Assembly: GCA_013824865.1 (NCBI GenBank)
Contig: PNON01000025.1
Coordinates: 1 to 32,435 of the forward strand
Direction of reading: 5' to 3'
Source of the DNA: Anaerolinea sp.
GTDB lineage: Bacteria > Chloroflexota > Anaerolineae > Anaerolineales > Anaerolineaceae
DNA: 32,435 nucleotides
The translations under genes were made by a program, and so were the position numbers. Under the pieces are notes generated by a model. The model did no database searches and was not told where the DNA came from. It saw only the letters and a list, made by a program, of their open reading frames with translations. Below, piece by piece: positions 7,312 to 16,053 of this stretch. Position 1 is the stretch's first letter; the number at the start of each line of letters is the position of its first letter.

Positions 7312-8721
7312 ATGAAAAATAAGGCGTCCCTTGCCATTTTCTCCATCATCATCAGCCTGAGTCTGGCGCTCGCGCCAGTTTCTACTGCGTCTGCCATCAG
7401 CACAGGTTTCTCCACCAGCATCACCTACCAGAATATCGGCAGCGATATCGCGCATGTCACCATCCTGTATTACGCGGACGAGAAAACGGAGGCAACTTCC
7501 ATTGTGCAGCCCGACCTGGCTGTTGGCGCCAGTCAGACGGTCTCTCTGACCAACCTTGCCCCTGCCACAATCGGAACCAGGGGTGCAGTTGTAATCAAAT
7601 CAGACATGGAAATCGCTGTTCTTACCACGCAGGTACCCACGACCACCACTATTAAAGGTCGCGGTTTGGCGTCAGCCACTTCTTCCGGCTCTTCTCAAAT
7701 CTGGCTGCCCAATCTACGCAAAGCACCTAATGGAACTCAGGTTCTTTCCATCCAGAACCTGGACAGCGCAGTTGCGGATATCAAACTCACCTTCTACGGA
7801 GGCGCCAGCCCGGTAAGTGTCGAAAAGAAGAATATTCCTGCTGGAGGATCAGCGTATATAGACCTGGCTGAAGTGACCGGACTGACAATTCCGTTTATTG
7901 GCACTGCTCAAGTGGTGACTGCTCAATCCGGATCGACTACTCCCGGCAAGATCAGTGGTATGGCACTGCATTCTTTCGGCACAACCACCGAAGTTTATGC
8001 CACGGAAAGCATTTCAACGGGAGGCAACAAACTCTATATGCCGCTGGCATTATGTTATGGAATGGGAGGGATGAGCACCTCATATTATGTATTCAATACC
8101 GATGCCACCCAATCTGCTATTGTCACAGTGCGTTATAGCAGTGGTAAACTTGAAACTGCTACTCTGCCCGCCCGCGGACAACGTTACTTCAATGCCTGCA
8201 CGCCGACCGGCACTGTGTCAGGCTACTCCGGTTCTGCAGTGATCACCACCAATGGGTCAGCCATTCTTGCGGTCGGCAACATTAAATCAAATGGCATGGC
8301 AGCTACATTCACGGGCCAGGCAGTGGGTGGAAAGAAACTGGCGCTTCCGGTTGCACTGTATTCCACCGCGAATTACGCCAATGGTCAAAAATCGCGTACC
8401 ACCATCAGCGCAATGAACCTGGGAAGTAGTCTGGCAGCTGGTGCTGTAAAAGCCAGGTATTATGGCCGGGATGGCACATTGGTTGGTACCGTAACATTCC
8501 CGGCTTTCGCCTCAGGCAGCCGGATTGATACCAGCGCAGCCCAACTTGGAACTGCTGGAGCTGAGTTTGGATATTACTCAAATGGTGTGAATGGCGGAAG
8601 CGTCATTATTGAAGGGCCATCAGGCAGTTCACTGGTAGCCGTGGCCTGGGTGGTCAATGTAGCTGGTCCTGGGCTATATTCAGGTGAAACCTACAACGCC
8701 ATCATAACAGCCGGACAGTAA
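7312..8721 (+). CDS. Secreted beta-rich repeat protein, function unknown
   Basis: Exported protein of 469 residues with a Sec signal peptide (about 1-28, cleavage near STASA). I recognise no enzymatic motif. It is low in charge and rich in Ser/Thr/Gly/Ala, with about four diverged modules of roughly 100 residues. Each contains an asparagine-led strand (YQNIGSDIAHVTILYY, IQNLDSAVADIKLTFY, VFNTDATQSAIVTVRY, AMNLGSSLAAGAVKARYY), then a stretch describing added strand pairs, then a GSAVI or GAVVI strand. This suggests tandem immunoglobulin-like beta sandwiches on the cell surface or in the medium. There is no sorting motif or C-terminal anchor. A GGAG site lies upstream of the ATG and an intrinsic terminator follows. 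Confidence 0.75.
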   Translation: MKNKASLAIFSIIISLSLALAPVSTASAISTGFSTSITYQNIGSDIAHVTILYYADEKTEATSIVQPDLAVGASQTVSLTNLAPATIGTRGAVVIKSDMEIAVLTTQVPTTTTIKGRGLASATSSGSSQIWLPNLRKAPNGTQVLSIQNLDSAVADIKLTFYGGASPVSVEKKNIPAGGSAYIDLAEVTGLTIPFIGTAQVVTAQSGSTTPGKISGMALHSFGTTTEVYATESISTGGNKLYMPLALCYGMGGMSTSYYVFNTDATQSAIVTVRYSSGKLETATLPARGQRYFNACTPTGTVSGYSGSAVITTNGSAILAVGNIKSNGMAATFTGQAVGGKKLALPVALYSTANYANGQKSRTTISAMNLGSSLAAGAVKARYYGRDGTLVGTVTFPAFASGSRIDTSAAQLGTAGAEFGYYSNGVNGGSVIIEGPSGSSLVAVAWVVNVAGPGLYSGETYNAIITAGQ

Positions 8722-8758
8722 ATGGGGCTTTGTTTTAGGCTGGAGTTACAAAGAATCG

Positions 8759-8792
8759 TCCCCATCCTGGCTCAGGACGGGGATTTATTTTT
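8759..8792 (+). terminator. Intrinsic terminator after the secreted repeat protein
   Basis: Stem TCCCC-A-TCCTG / CAGGA-C-GGGGA with a 3-nt loop, followed on the plus strand by TTTATTTTT. It separates the convergent secreted-protein gene and mntP. Confidence 0.85.
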
Positions 8793-9360
8793 ATGATTGA
8801 ATTAAACCCAGATGGGAAAAAAGAATCCGGAAACCAATTCCGATGAGTACCAGACCGCCAACAATCTCCATCCGTTTGCCAAATTTTTGACCGAGCCGGT
8901 AACCTGAGAACAGCCCAACCAGTGACAACCCAAAAGCGACTATGGCAATTACAAATACGGAAAGCAGGATGGGAGTTTGAATAAACGCGAAGCTTAGCCC
9001 GACCGCCAATGCGTCAATACTGGTTGCCACAGAAAGCATGACCATCAATCCACCCTTGGTGGGGTTTTTCTTATGCGCTTCTGCTTCATTGCCAAAGCCA
9101 GAGCGGATCATATTAACACCGACAAATACCAGCAAACCAAAGGCTATCCAGTGATCCAACTGGTAAATCCAACGGGAGATGGTGCTCCCGGCCAGCCATC
9201 CCAGGAATGTCATCAGCCCCTGGAAAATGCCAAAATGCATAGCCAGCCGTAACATGGAGCGGCGATCTATCTTTGAACCATTGGTCCCTACACCCAGTGA
9301 GACTGCGAAGGCATCCATGGCCAGGGCGAATGCGATTGCGACAATCCCGAAAATGTCCAT
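8791..9360 (-). CDS. mntP: Manganese efflux pump MntP
   Basis: Membrane protein of 189 residues, the normal size for MntP, with six hydrophobic segments. The hallmark acidic motifs are present in both halves: ALAMDAFAVSLGVG near the N-terminus and SVATSIDALAVGLSF in the middle. The role is export of Mn2+ under excess. A TATAAT lies about 10 bp upstream of the ATG with no Shine-Dalgarno sequence between, so the message may have almost no leader. No yybP-ykoY riboswitch, common upstream of such genes, is visible in the short space to the next gene. Confidence 0.92.
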   Translation of the reverse strand: MDIFGIVAIAFALAMDAFAVSLGVGTNGSKIDRRSMLRLAMHFGIFQGLMTFLGWLAGSTISRWIYQLDHWIAFGLLVFVGVNMIRSGFGNEAEAHKKNPTKGGLMVMLSVATSIDALAVGLSFAFIQTPILLSVFVIAIVAFGLSLVGLFSGYRLGQKFGKRMEIVGGLVLIGIGFRILFSHLGLIQS

Positions 9361-9517
9361 ATTGCTGCATATTATACTAAACTATAAATTTCGAGAATCG
9401 CCAGATGATATTAAGCTAACCCTTCACTATCCCTGGTGGTAGAGACCTGCCAGGTCATCTATCCCTTCCACCGGAACTATGGTTTAATAAGCCAATCTCA
9501 CATGTAAAGGGTGAACC

Positions 9518-10840
9518 ATGGCAAAAGATACTCCAAAATCATTCAAGAATTTGGTCCTCTATTCAATATATGTGCGAAATCACAGTCTGGAAGGTACTTT
9601 TAATGCTGTCACCAGAGACCTGGATCGCATTAAAAAAATGGGGGTGGATGTCGTCTGGCTCATGCCCATCCACCCGATTGGAAAGAAAAACAAGAAAGGC
9701 AGCCTGGGCTGCCCATATTCGATATCAGATTACCGGTCAGTCAATCCTGAATATGGAACTTTGGCTGATTTCCAGGAGCTGATCGCAGTCAGTCACCAAC
9801 TCGGTTTGAAGGTCATGATCGATGTGGTCTACAACCATACAGCTCACGACTCCATCCTCGTAAGGGAGCATCCCGAATTCTTCCATCAAGACGGGCAGGG
9901 CAACCCGGTCACCACCGTCCCAGATTGGAGCGATGTGATTGACTTGAAACATCCCCATCCTGAATTGACGCGCTACCTGATCGATTCTCTTAAATATTGG
10001 GTGTCCATCGGCGTGGATGGCTTCCGTTGCGATGTTGCATCCCTGGTCCCTGCTGAATTCTGGCAACAAGCCCGTCGGGAAGTATCCGAAGTTAAACACG
10101 GAGTCATCTGGTTGGCGGAAAGTGTCCATGTTGTATTCGTAGAAACGCGCCGCCAGGAGAAGCTGTTTGCCATCTCAGACAGTGAAATATACACAGCCTT
10201 TGATCTGACCTACGATTATGACATCTGGCCCATGTTCCAGCACACGGTCAAAGGCGATCTGCCCGTCAAACGCCTGCTTGAAATGTACCGTTTTCAGCAC
10301 GCTATTTATCCAGCCAATTTCATCAAGATGCGCTACGTGGAAAATCACGACCAGTCCCGCATCCGCCAGTCTGTTCCCGACACAAACCGGGCGCTGGCAT
10401 GGACTGCTTTCGAAGCCTTCAACGATGGCGCATGGTTGATCTATGCCGGACAGGAAGCTGGCGAAGACCATACCCCCTCACTATTTGAGAAAGACATTGT
10501 ACGGTGGAATGGGTATCCTTTCCAGGATTTACTTACCCGTCTGAACGGCATCAAAAAACATCCCGCCGTCTCAGAGGGCTTCCTGCTCTTCCTGGAAACC
10601 GAGCCAGTCATCCAGGTCGCCTGGAAGGCGAACACAGTCCATCTATACGGCATCTTCAATGTGGAAGGTCAAAAGGGAAAGGTACAGGTACATATTCCAA
10701 ATGGCAGTTACACTGACCTCATCAGTGGCAGCGTGGTCAAAGTTGTGCATGGGAGAATGGATATACCGGCAGTCGCTATCATTCTGGAAACTTCCACCCT
10801 GCTGAAAAATCAACAATTTTTCTCTGAATTGCTGGATTGA
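9518..10840 (+). CDS. GH13 alpha-amylase family glycoside hydrolase
   Basis: Cytoplasmic (no signal peptide) enzyme of 440 residues acting on alpha-glucosidic bonds, such as maltodextrins, trehalose or related oligosaccharides. The conserved GH13 regions appear in order: DVVYNH (102-107), GVDGFRCDVA with nucleophile Asp172, WLAESVH with acid/base Glu201, and YVENHDQSR with Asp278 as transition-state stabiliser. The barrel is followed by a short C-terminal beta domain. No carbohydrate-binding module is seen. AAAGGGTG precedes the ATG. It is followed closely by an SRPBCC gene, probably co-transcribed. Exact specificity cannot be read from sequence. Confidence 0.9.
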   Translation: MAKDTPKSFKNLVLYSIYVRNHSLEGTFNAVTRDLDRIKKMGVDVVWLMPIHPIGKKNKKGSLGCPYSISDYRSVNPEYGTLADFQELIAVSHQLGLKVMIDVVYNHTAHDSILVREHPEFFHQDGQGNPVTTVPDWSDVIDLKHPHPELTRYLIDSLKYWVSIGVDGFRCDVASLVPAEFWQQARREVSEVKHGVIWLAESVHVVFVETRRQEKLFAISDSEIYTAFDLTYDYDIWPMFQHTVKGDLPVKRLLEMYRFQHAIYPANFIKMRYVENHDQSRIRQSVPDTNRALAWTAFEAFNDGAWLIYAGQEAGEDHTPSLFEKDIVRWNGYPFQDLLTRLNGIKKHPAVSEGFLLFLETEPVIQVAWKANTVHLYGIFNVEGQKGKVQVHIPNGSYTDLISGSVVKVVHGRMDIPAVAIILETSTLLKNQQFFSELLD

Positions 10841-10857
10841 GGTGTTTCAGGAGCACA

Positions 10858-11301
10858 ATGGCGCAGGATGACAAGAAAAACAATCATAAGGAAGAGTTGC
10901 ATCTAACCATAAAGCTGCCTGTTTCTGCTGAGGTGGTGTTCAACGCATGGATCGATAGCACCTGCCACCGGGATTTTACCGGGGGCAACGCCTACATCGA
11001 TCCACGGAATGGCGGCAATTTCTCTGCCTGGGATGGCTACATCACCGGTATCCTGCTCAAGCTTGAACCTTACCATCGCATCATTCAATCGTGGCGTACG
11101 ACAGATTTCCACCCGCTCGATCCTTCTTCCACCCTTGAAATTGTGCTGGACGAGAAAGATGATGGGGTGATGGTGACTTTTCACCATACAGATTTACCGG
11201 CAGGTCAGGGCGCCTTGTACGAAAAGGGCTGGAAGGAGTATTACTTCGAGCCGATGATAGGGTATTTCAGTTTTTTGGCCAAACAGCTTAAAGATAAATA
11301 A
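10858..11301 (+). CDS. SRPBCC / AHSA1-family protein
   Basis: Small cytoplasmic protein of 147 residues with the START-like helix-grip pattern: LTIKLPVSAEVVFNAWIDS at the start, a central GGNFSAWDGYITG, LEPYHRIIQSWRT, and a final GWKEYYFEPM helix. Such proteins bind hydrophobic ligands or act as Hsp90 co-chaperone-like (Aha1 C-terminal) domains; no specific ligand can be assigned. The ATG at 10858 is preferred over the in-frame ATG at 10837, which overlaps the amylase stop, because CAGGAG sits at good spacing before it. It lies 17 bp after the amylase gene. Confidence 0.82.
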   Translation: MAQDDKKNNHKEELHLTIKLPVSAEVVFNAWIDSTCHRDFTGGNAYIDPRNGGNFSAWDGYITGILLKLEPYHRIIQSWRTTDFHPLDPSSTLEIVLDEKDDGVMVTFHHTDLPAGQGALYEKGWKEYYFEPMIGYFSFLAKQLKDK

Positions 11302-11380
11302 ATTTTTTGCAATACCTAATCGCGTGGATGAGTTCCGCCCTGTTGCGTCTTGTTTTGCTCCCCCTGGTTGTGAATGGCAA

Positions 11381-12583
11381 TTAACCAATTATGGGTTTCA
11401 CAAGTCTTATGAATTGCTCAGCTTTATGGTCAATTTCAGCTTCCGTACTCATGATATTGATCCCGAAATCTGTGCCCAACCCAGAATCCACCACGCCCAC
11501 ACTCAGATTCACTGCCCGGCTTAGAATATCATCGGTTCTAGGCAGCATGTGTTTCTCGAAATGCTTCTGCCCGTCGCGATCAACATAGGATAGAATCTGT
11601 TCCATGTTGTTATAGACATGCCAGCCGGATTTGTCCACCGTTTTTGATCCCAGAGTTTCAGCGACTTTTTGCGCAGTTGACGCATCTTCTAACAGGACTG
11701 TAAGCAGGGTAGCACATTCACCCGGATCATTGATCTTGCGAAATTGCAATCCTTCGAGATGGGCAGATTGAATAGCCTGCTTAAACCTTTGCTTCTTCGT
11801 CCTCAGTAAACACAAGATCAAATCGAGTTTCCGCAATTGAGCCAGAGCAAAAGCGCCGGTAAGCTCATTCATGCGCAAATTGATTCCGATCAATGTCCGT
11901 TTCCCGATCTCTGAGCCTTTCCGCAAGGGCATATGCCCCTGATCATGGAACCCAAAAGCCCGTTCATATAAAGCTGTGTCGCTGGTGATCAGCAATCCGC
12001 CATCCCCCGAGTTGATCACTTTGAAATTATTCAATGAGAAGGCGCCAAACTCGCCAAATGTTCCGAGCATTTTCCCCTTATAAGAAGCCCCCAGAGCCTG
12101 GCAGCAATCTTCTATCAGGAAGAGTCCTTTATCTTTCGCCAGTGCAACGCAAGGATCCATATCGCACGGATTACCCAGCATATGCACAGGGATGATCGCC
12201 CTGGTTTTGGGAGTGATCTTTGCCATGGCATCAGCAATATCCATCGTCAGCGATTCATCGATCTCCACCATTACCGGTATCGCTCCCATGGCAATCACAG
12301 CAGAAAACGTGGCCACAAATGTGTACCCGGGAACGAGTACCTCATCACCTGGTTTGACGCCCAATGCCGCCATACAGGCCATCAGCGCTCCCGTACCTGA
12401 GCTAACTGCCACACAATGAGCTGCGCCCGTCAATCCCGCAAATTCTTGTTCCAGGGAATAAACTTTGTGCTTGAATTTCGGATCTTCATCACTGCCATAA
12501 CGAGATAAGTGCCCGGTAGTTAAGACTTCAAATACTTCATTTTTTTCCTCTTCACCAAACAAATAATAACCAGGGCCGGGCAT
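11381..12583 (-). CDS. DegT/DnrJ/EryC1/StrS family PLP aminotransferase
   Basis: PLP-dependent sugar aminotransferase family protein of 400 residues, normal length. Visible features are AVSSGTGALMACMAALGVKPGDEVLVPGYTFV in the N-terminal half (phosphate and substrate region), IEDCCQALGA with Asp159 contacting the pyridine nitrogen, and AFSLNNFKVI with Lys188 at the Schiff-base position, followed by GDGG. It therefore retains catalytic residues, unlike its paralogue at 30236-31423. AAAGGAGGG precedes the ATG. It is 10 bp downstream of a ChbG-like deacetylase gene on the same strand, suggesting joint action on an amino or acetamido sugar. The natural substrate is unknown. Confidence 0.9.
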   Translation of the reverse strand: MPGPGYYLFGEEEKNEVFEVLTTGHLSRYGSDEDPKFKHKVYSLEQEFAGLTGAAHCVAVSSGTGALMACMAALGVKPGDEVLVPGYTFVATFSAVIAMGAIPVMVEIDESLTMDIADAMAKITPKTRAIIPVHMLGNPCDMDPCVALAKDKGLFLIEDCCQALGASYKGKMLGTFGEFGAFSLNNFKVINSGDGGLLITSDTALYERAFGFHDQGHMPLRKGSEIGKRTLIGINLRMNELTGAFALAQLRKLDLILCLLRTKKQRFKQAIQSAHLEGLQFRKINDPGECATLLTVLLEDASTAQKVAETLGSKTVDKSGWHVYNNMEQILSYVDRDGQKHFEKHMLPRTDDILSRAVNLSVGVVDSGLGTDFGINIMSTEAEIDHKAEQFIRLVKPIIG

Positions 12584-12593
12584 AATCCCTCCT

Positions 12594-13433
12594 TTATGTG
12601 TTATTCCAAAATGGTTGCAGTATTTGGTAGGTTACGATCTTGATCCCCTCAGCGGCGATTGCCTGCCGACATGCCACAGAATTGAAAAAGGTATAATCCG
12701 CCTGGCGCACCCGCCAGCGAGGGTTAATTGTCCGTAGTTCAGCAGTTCCACGCGCCGGATGGATGGCCCATTCCGAGACTCCTTCCGGTAGGTCCTGCAG
12801 CATCCGCAGGTAACGAAGAGCTTTGCCAGAGGTAGGCAGATCAAAGCTATCCAAATCTGGATGGTCAATAACGGGTAATCCCATATTTTTAACCAGCTTG
12901 ATCAAATGCTTTTCGTGCACCCGCAAAGCCAATCCATATTCCCGTGACAAACGAATGGACATCCTGAAGATATCCTCTCGGGCATCGTGGATATTGCAAT
13001 GGCTGTCCAATTGGTTTGGATGCAAGCCAAGCGCATAAGCTGTCTCTATCTGTACCCGCCACTCCATTTCCAGTTCTCGCAGATCTACCCTGAGCAATAA
13101 TGCTCGTTTTTCGGTTTCCAGCGGAAAGTATCCTTCACCATCTACCAACGACGGGATCTTATTTGGAGATGTAAGCGGCCGCCAGCGGTAAATCTCATGT
13201 TCGCTGATGGTGGTAAGGTGGACGCCATGCGCAATATTCGGCCGCTTTTTTAATTGCTCTGCGCCATGTTTTCCCCAGGGCGGCGGCAGCATGATCGTAC
13301 AAGAGCTGGCATTTCTATTTTCAAGGGTGAAGATTGCACTGCTATTTGCAGTCAGGCACATTCCATAATCATCAATGTTCAGGATAAGGAGCCTTGATCC
13401 CTTAGGATATCCAAGCAGTTCGGTCGTTAGCAT
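12594..13433 (-). CDS. YdjC/ChbG-family carbohydrate deacetylase
   Basis: Cytoplasmic protein of 279 residues in the YdjC family, metal-dependent deacetylases acting on N-acetylated oligosaccharides. The expected metal and catalytic residues are seen: NIDDYGM near 19-25, the HGVHLT segment near residue 69, and QLDSHCNIHD in the middle. A Pro-rich loop (LPPPWGKHG) follows the first motif, as in relatives. AAAGGGA precedes the ATG. It forms a two-gene unit with the downstream aminotransferase. E. coli ChbG acts on chitobiose; here the partner gene suggests a different N-acetyl sugar, but this is inference. Confidence 0.82.
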   Translation of the reverse strand: MLTTELLGYPKGSRLLILNIDDYGMCLTANSSAIFTLENRNASSCTIMLPPPWGKHGAEQLKKRPNIAHGVHLTTISEHEIYRWRPLTSPNKIPSLVDGEGYFPLETEKRALLLRVDLRELEMEWRVQIETAYALGLHPNQLDSHCNIHDAREDIFRMSIRLSREYGLALRVHEKHLIKLVKNMGLPVIDHPDLDSFDLPTSGKALRYLRMLQDLPEGVSEWAIHPARGTAELRTINPRWRVRQADYTFFNSVACRQAIAAEGIKIVTYQILQPFWNNT

Positions 13434-13565
13434 GATCTATTCCCTTTGGTGGTTTGATTATATTGCAAACGTTTGCACTTTTCAAGACCCTGAATTGCCG
13501 GAACTACCCATAATAAAAAATTCGCGCTGAGGTTTATCCTTGGCGGAATCAGATACAATATCAAC

Positions 13566-14471
13566 ATGTCAATTCCTGCGAATAACACCTCACCCGATGC
13601 TCCCTTAAGAGATAGCAATCCCTTTCTCCAAAATGCCCGGGAAGGACGGCATGGCATCCGTTGGTTTTTAGCGACAACATTTTTTGTCCTCATTTGCTGG
13701 CAAGTGATAGGTGCTATCCCGTATCTTATAGCCATAACACTGGGTTGGAGCGAAGACCCGCTGATATCGTTTATTGCCCTCAACTCAAGTTTCGTTGTGT
13801 TGTTAGCCAGCCTGGTGTTTGCCATGCACAGGGTTCATCACCGTCATCCGCTCACACTGGTATCCCCAGATGGCAGCTTTTCCCTTCGCCGGGCGCTAAC
13901 CGCTGGCAGCCTGTGGTTCGTCATCACCTTGCTTAACTGCCTGCTGGATGCAGTTGTTCACCCCGGGTCATATCATCTGTCATTCAACCTGGCAGATTGG
14001 CTTCTTTTCATGCCAGCAGCCATTATCCTTATCCCCATCCAGGCAGGCTCCGAAGAGCTTCTCTTCAGGGGATATTTTCTGCAGCAAACTGCTTTCCTTT
14101 CCAAGAATAAGTGGGGGTTGGCCACCCTTTCTGGCAGTATCTTTGCTGTGCCTCATTTTTTCAACCCTGAAATGCAGCAGGGATTTTTTCTGACCGCCTT
14201 GTTTTATTTTGCATTTGGCTGGGTCATGGCAATGATCACGCTAAAAAGCTGCCGATTGGAATACGCTCTAGGAGTTCACATCGCCAACAACCTCACGACT
14301 GTTCTCATTGCCAATTACACCGGGTCAGCGCTGCCATCCCCCGCCATTTTTACTGCCAGCATCGTAGATCCCTCATTCAACTTGTTGGCTTTCCTGGGCT
14401 CGGCTGCACTTTTATGGATATTGCTTTTCCACCTACTACCATCTCTCAACAAACCAAAAGGGTCTTCATGA
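13566..14471 (+). CDS. CPBP family intramembrane metalloprotease
   Basis: Polytopic membrane protein of 301 residues of the CPBP (Abi/CAAX protease and bacteriocin-processing) family. All motifs are intact: SEELLFRGY with Glu163/Glu164 and Arg168, FAVPHFFN with His197, and VHIANN with His238 and Asn241/242. These form the intramembrane zinc site. The role may be maturation of a peptide or prenyl protein, or something else; no substrate gene is adjacent. No Shine-Dalgarno precedes the ATG, and a TACAAT lies 6 bp upstream. The stop overlaps the next start in ATGA, so the transporter is translationally coupled. Confidence 0.87.
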   Translation: MSIPANNTSPDAPLRDSNPFLQNAREGRHGIRWFLATTFFVLICWQVIGAIPYLIAITLGWSEDPLISFIALNSSFVVLLASLVFAMHRVHHRHPLTLVSPDGSFSLRRALTAGSLWFVITLLNCLLDAVVHPGSYHLSFNLADWLLFMPAAIILIPIQAGSEELLFRGYFLQQTAFLSKNKWGLATLSGSIFAVPHFFNPEMQQGFFLTALFYFAFGWVMAMITLKSCRLEYALGVHIANNLTTVLIANYTGSALPSPAIFTASIVDPSFNLLAFLGSAALLWILLFHLLPSLNKPKGSS

Positions 14472-15313
14472 TTTCATCCAATATCCTGGGTATTTTGTTA
14501 TCGCTTTTCTCCGCCGCCAGTTGGGGCAGCGGTAATTTCCTTGGCGGGTTTACCACCCGCAAATTCAACCGCTACGCGGTGTTGGTTATATCTTCGTTCG
14601 CTGGAATCGCGATAATTTTAATCTGCCTCATTCTTTGGCCAGAACCCTTTCCCGGGTTTCCGGAGGCGCTGTGGGCAATTCTCGCCGGTACCTGCGGAGT
14701 GGTCGGTCTTGGGACGCTGTATAAAGCTCTTTCCCTGGGACATTCCGCACTGGTTGCCCCCACGGCAGCAGTCATTGGCGCAGCCATCCCGGTGCTGTAT
14801 GGCATCCTGCTGCAAGGTATGCCGGATGGCAAAATATTTGCCGGTTTTTTACTGGCGTTCGCGGGTATCTGGCTGGTTTCCCGGATTCCTGGCGAGTCAA
14901 AACAGGTCTCATCCCGGAGCCTGGGGTTGGCCATCATCTCCGGGATCGGATTTGGCGGATTTTTCATTATTATCACAATGTCGGTTCCCGAGCTGATATT
15001 TTCCCCGCTCATCCTTTCCCGTTTTTCTTTTTGCATCGTCAGTTACCTCTTGTTGATACTGATGCGAGGCAATTTACAAGGGGCCTTCACCAGCCCAATT
15101 ATCTGGTTCACTGGTTTTTTTGACGCAGGAGGAACTACGTTTTATATGCTTGCCAAGCAACTCACCCGGGTGGATGTGGCAGTTGTGCTGTCATCACTTT
15201 ATCCAGCCATCACAATTCTGCTTTCGAGAATCTTCTTAAAAGAACACGTGTCCACCTCGCAGTGGCTGGGGGTGGGTCTAATTTTGCTGGCAGTGGCGCT
15301 TATTTCTATATAA
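14468..15313 (+). CDS. EamA/DMT-family transporter
   Basis: Membrane protein of 281 residues with about ten hydrophobic helices arranged as two EamA repeats: LGILLSLFSAASWGSGNFLG at the N-terminus, and a second half ending DVAVVLSSLYPAITILLSRIF and QWLGVGLILLAVALISI. Drug/metabolite transporter superfamily; the solute is unknown. A longer in-frame start at 14414 exists, but the ATG at 14468 is favoured by the helix start, an AAGGG site and the ATGA overlap with the upstream CPBP gene. Confidence 0.87.
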   Translation: MISSNILGILLSLFSAASWGSGNFLGGFTTRKFNRYAVLVISSFAGIAIILICLILWPEPFPGFPEALWAILAGTCGVVGLGTLYKALSLGHSALVAPTAAVIGAAIPVLYGILLQGMPDGKIFAGFLLAFAGIWLVSRIPGESKQVSSRSLGLAIISGIGFGGFFIIITMSVPELIFSPLILSRFSFCIVSYLLLILMRGNLQGAFTSPIIWFTGFFDAGGTTFYMLAKQLTRVDVAVVLSSLYPAITILLSRIFLKEHVSTSQWLGVGLILLAVALISI

Positions 15314-15340
15314 ATAAAAAGAGAGCGGTTTCCCGCACTC
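15314..15340 (-). terminator. Intrinsic terminator of the liv operon
   Basis: On the minus strand GAGTGCGGG AAAC CGCTCTC forms a short hairpin (15340-15321) followed by TTTTTATTTA. It lies 5 bp after the livF stop and overlaps the end of the convergent transporter gene. Confidence 0.7.
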
Positions 15341-15345
15341 TAATA

Positions 15346-16053
15346 TTAAATACCCAGGTATGCTTCTTTCACCTGAGGGTTGCTCGCAATCTCTTTTGCT
15401 GTACCCGCGAGTGTGATGAGTCCCGTCTCCAGCACATATGCGCGGTGAGAAACAGATAGTGCCATTTGCGCATTCTGCTCCACCAGCAGAATGCTGGTCC
15501 CTTCGGCATTGATCTCCTTGATAATGCGGAAGATCTCCTCCACCAGTATTGGGCTCAAACCCATGGAGGGTTCATCCAGCAGGATCAGGGTGGGTTTGTT
15601 CATTAGTCCGCGACCAGTGGCCAACATTTGCTGCTCTCCACCAGAAAGCGTACCGCCAAGCTGGTTGATGCGCTCTTTCAGGCGTGGAAAGCTACGAAAG
15701 ACCCTTTCAGTCATGCGGTCGATCTCTGCCCGGTCCTTGATAATGTAAGCACCCATTTCCAGGTTTTCACGTACGGTTAATGGAGCAAAGATCTTCCGAC
15801 CTTCTGGCACATGGCTCATGCCCAGAGTAACGATTTTGTCAGCTGGAGCAAGGGTGATATTCTCGCCCTTAAAGGTTATGGAGCCACTGCGTAGGCGGAT
15901 AAGCCCGGAAAGGGCGCGAAGGGTGGTAGATTTCCCTGCGCCATTGGCTCCAATCAATGATACGATTTCTCCTTGATTTACCTCAAAGGATATTCCTTGC
16001 AGAGCATGGATTGCGCCATAATACACATGTAAATCTTTGACTTCAAGCAACAT
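15346..16053 (-). CDS. livF: Branched-chain amino acid ABC importer ATP-binding protein LivF
   Basis: Cytoplasmic ATPase of 235 residues, the standard LivF size. It shows Walker A GANGAGKST, signature LSGGEQQML, Walker B LILLDEPS with MGLSPILVEEIF (LivF hallmark), and the H-loop replaced by VEQNAQMAL typical of this family. It pairs with LivG to energise the LivHM permease. The start overlaps the livG 3' end by 11 bp, indicating translational coupling. Last gene of the livKHMGF unit. Confidence 0.95.
   Translation of the reverse strand: MLLEVKDLHVYYGAIHALQGISFEVNQGEIVSLIGANGAGKSTTLRALSGLIRLRSGSITFKGENITLAPADKIVTLGMSHVPEGRKIFAPLTVRENLEMGAYIIKDRAEIDRMTERVFRSFPRLKERINQLGGTLSGGEQQMLATGRGLMNKPTLILLDEPSMGLSPILVEEIFRIIKEINAEGTSILLVEQNAQMALSVSHRAYVLETGLITLAGTAKEIASNPQVKEAYLGI

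Noticed and set aside
9361-9517. yybP-ykoY manganese riboswitch upstream of mntP
   Set aside because: The candidate -10 leaves almost no leader and no conserved aptamer elements are visible.
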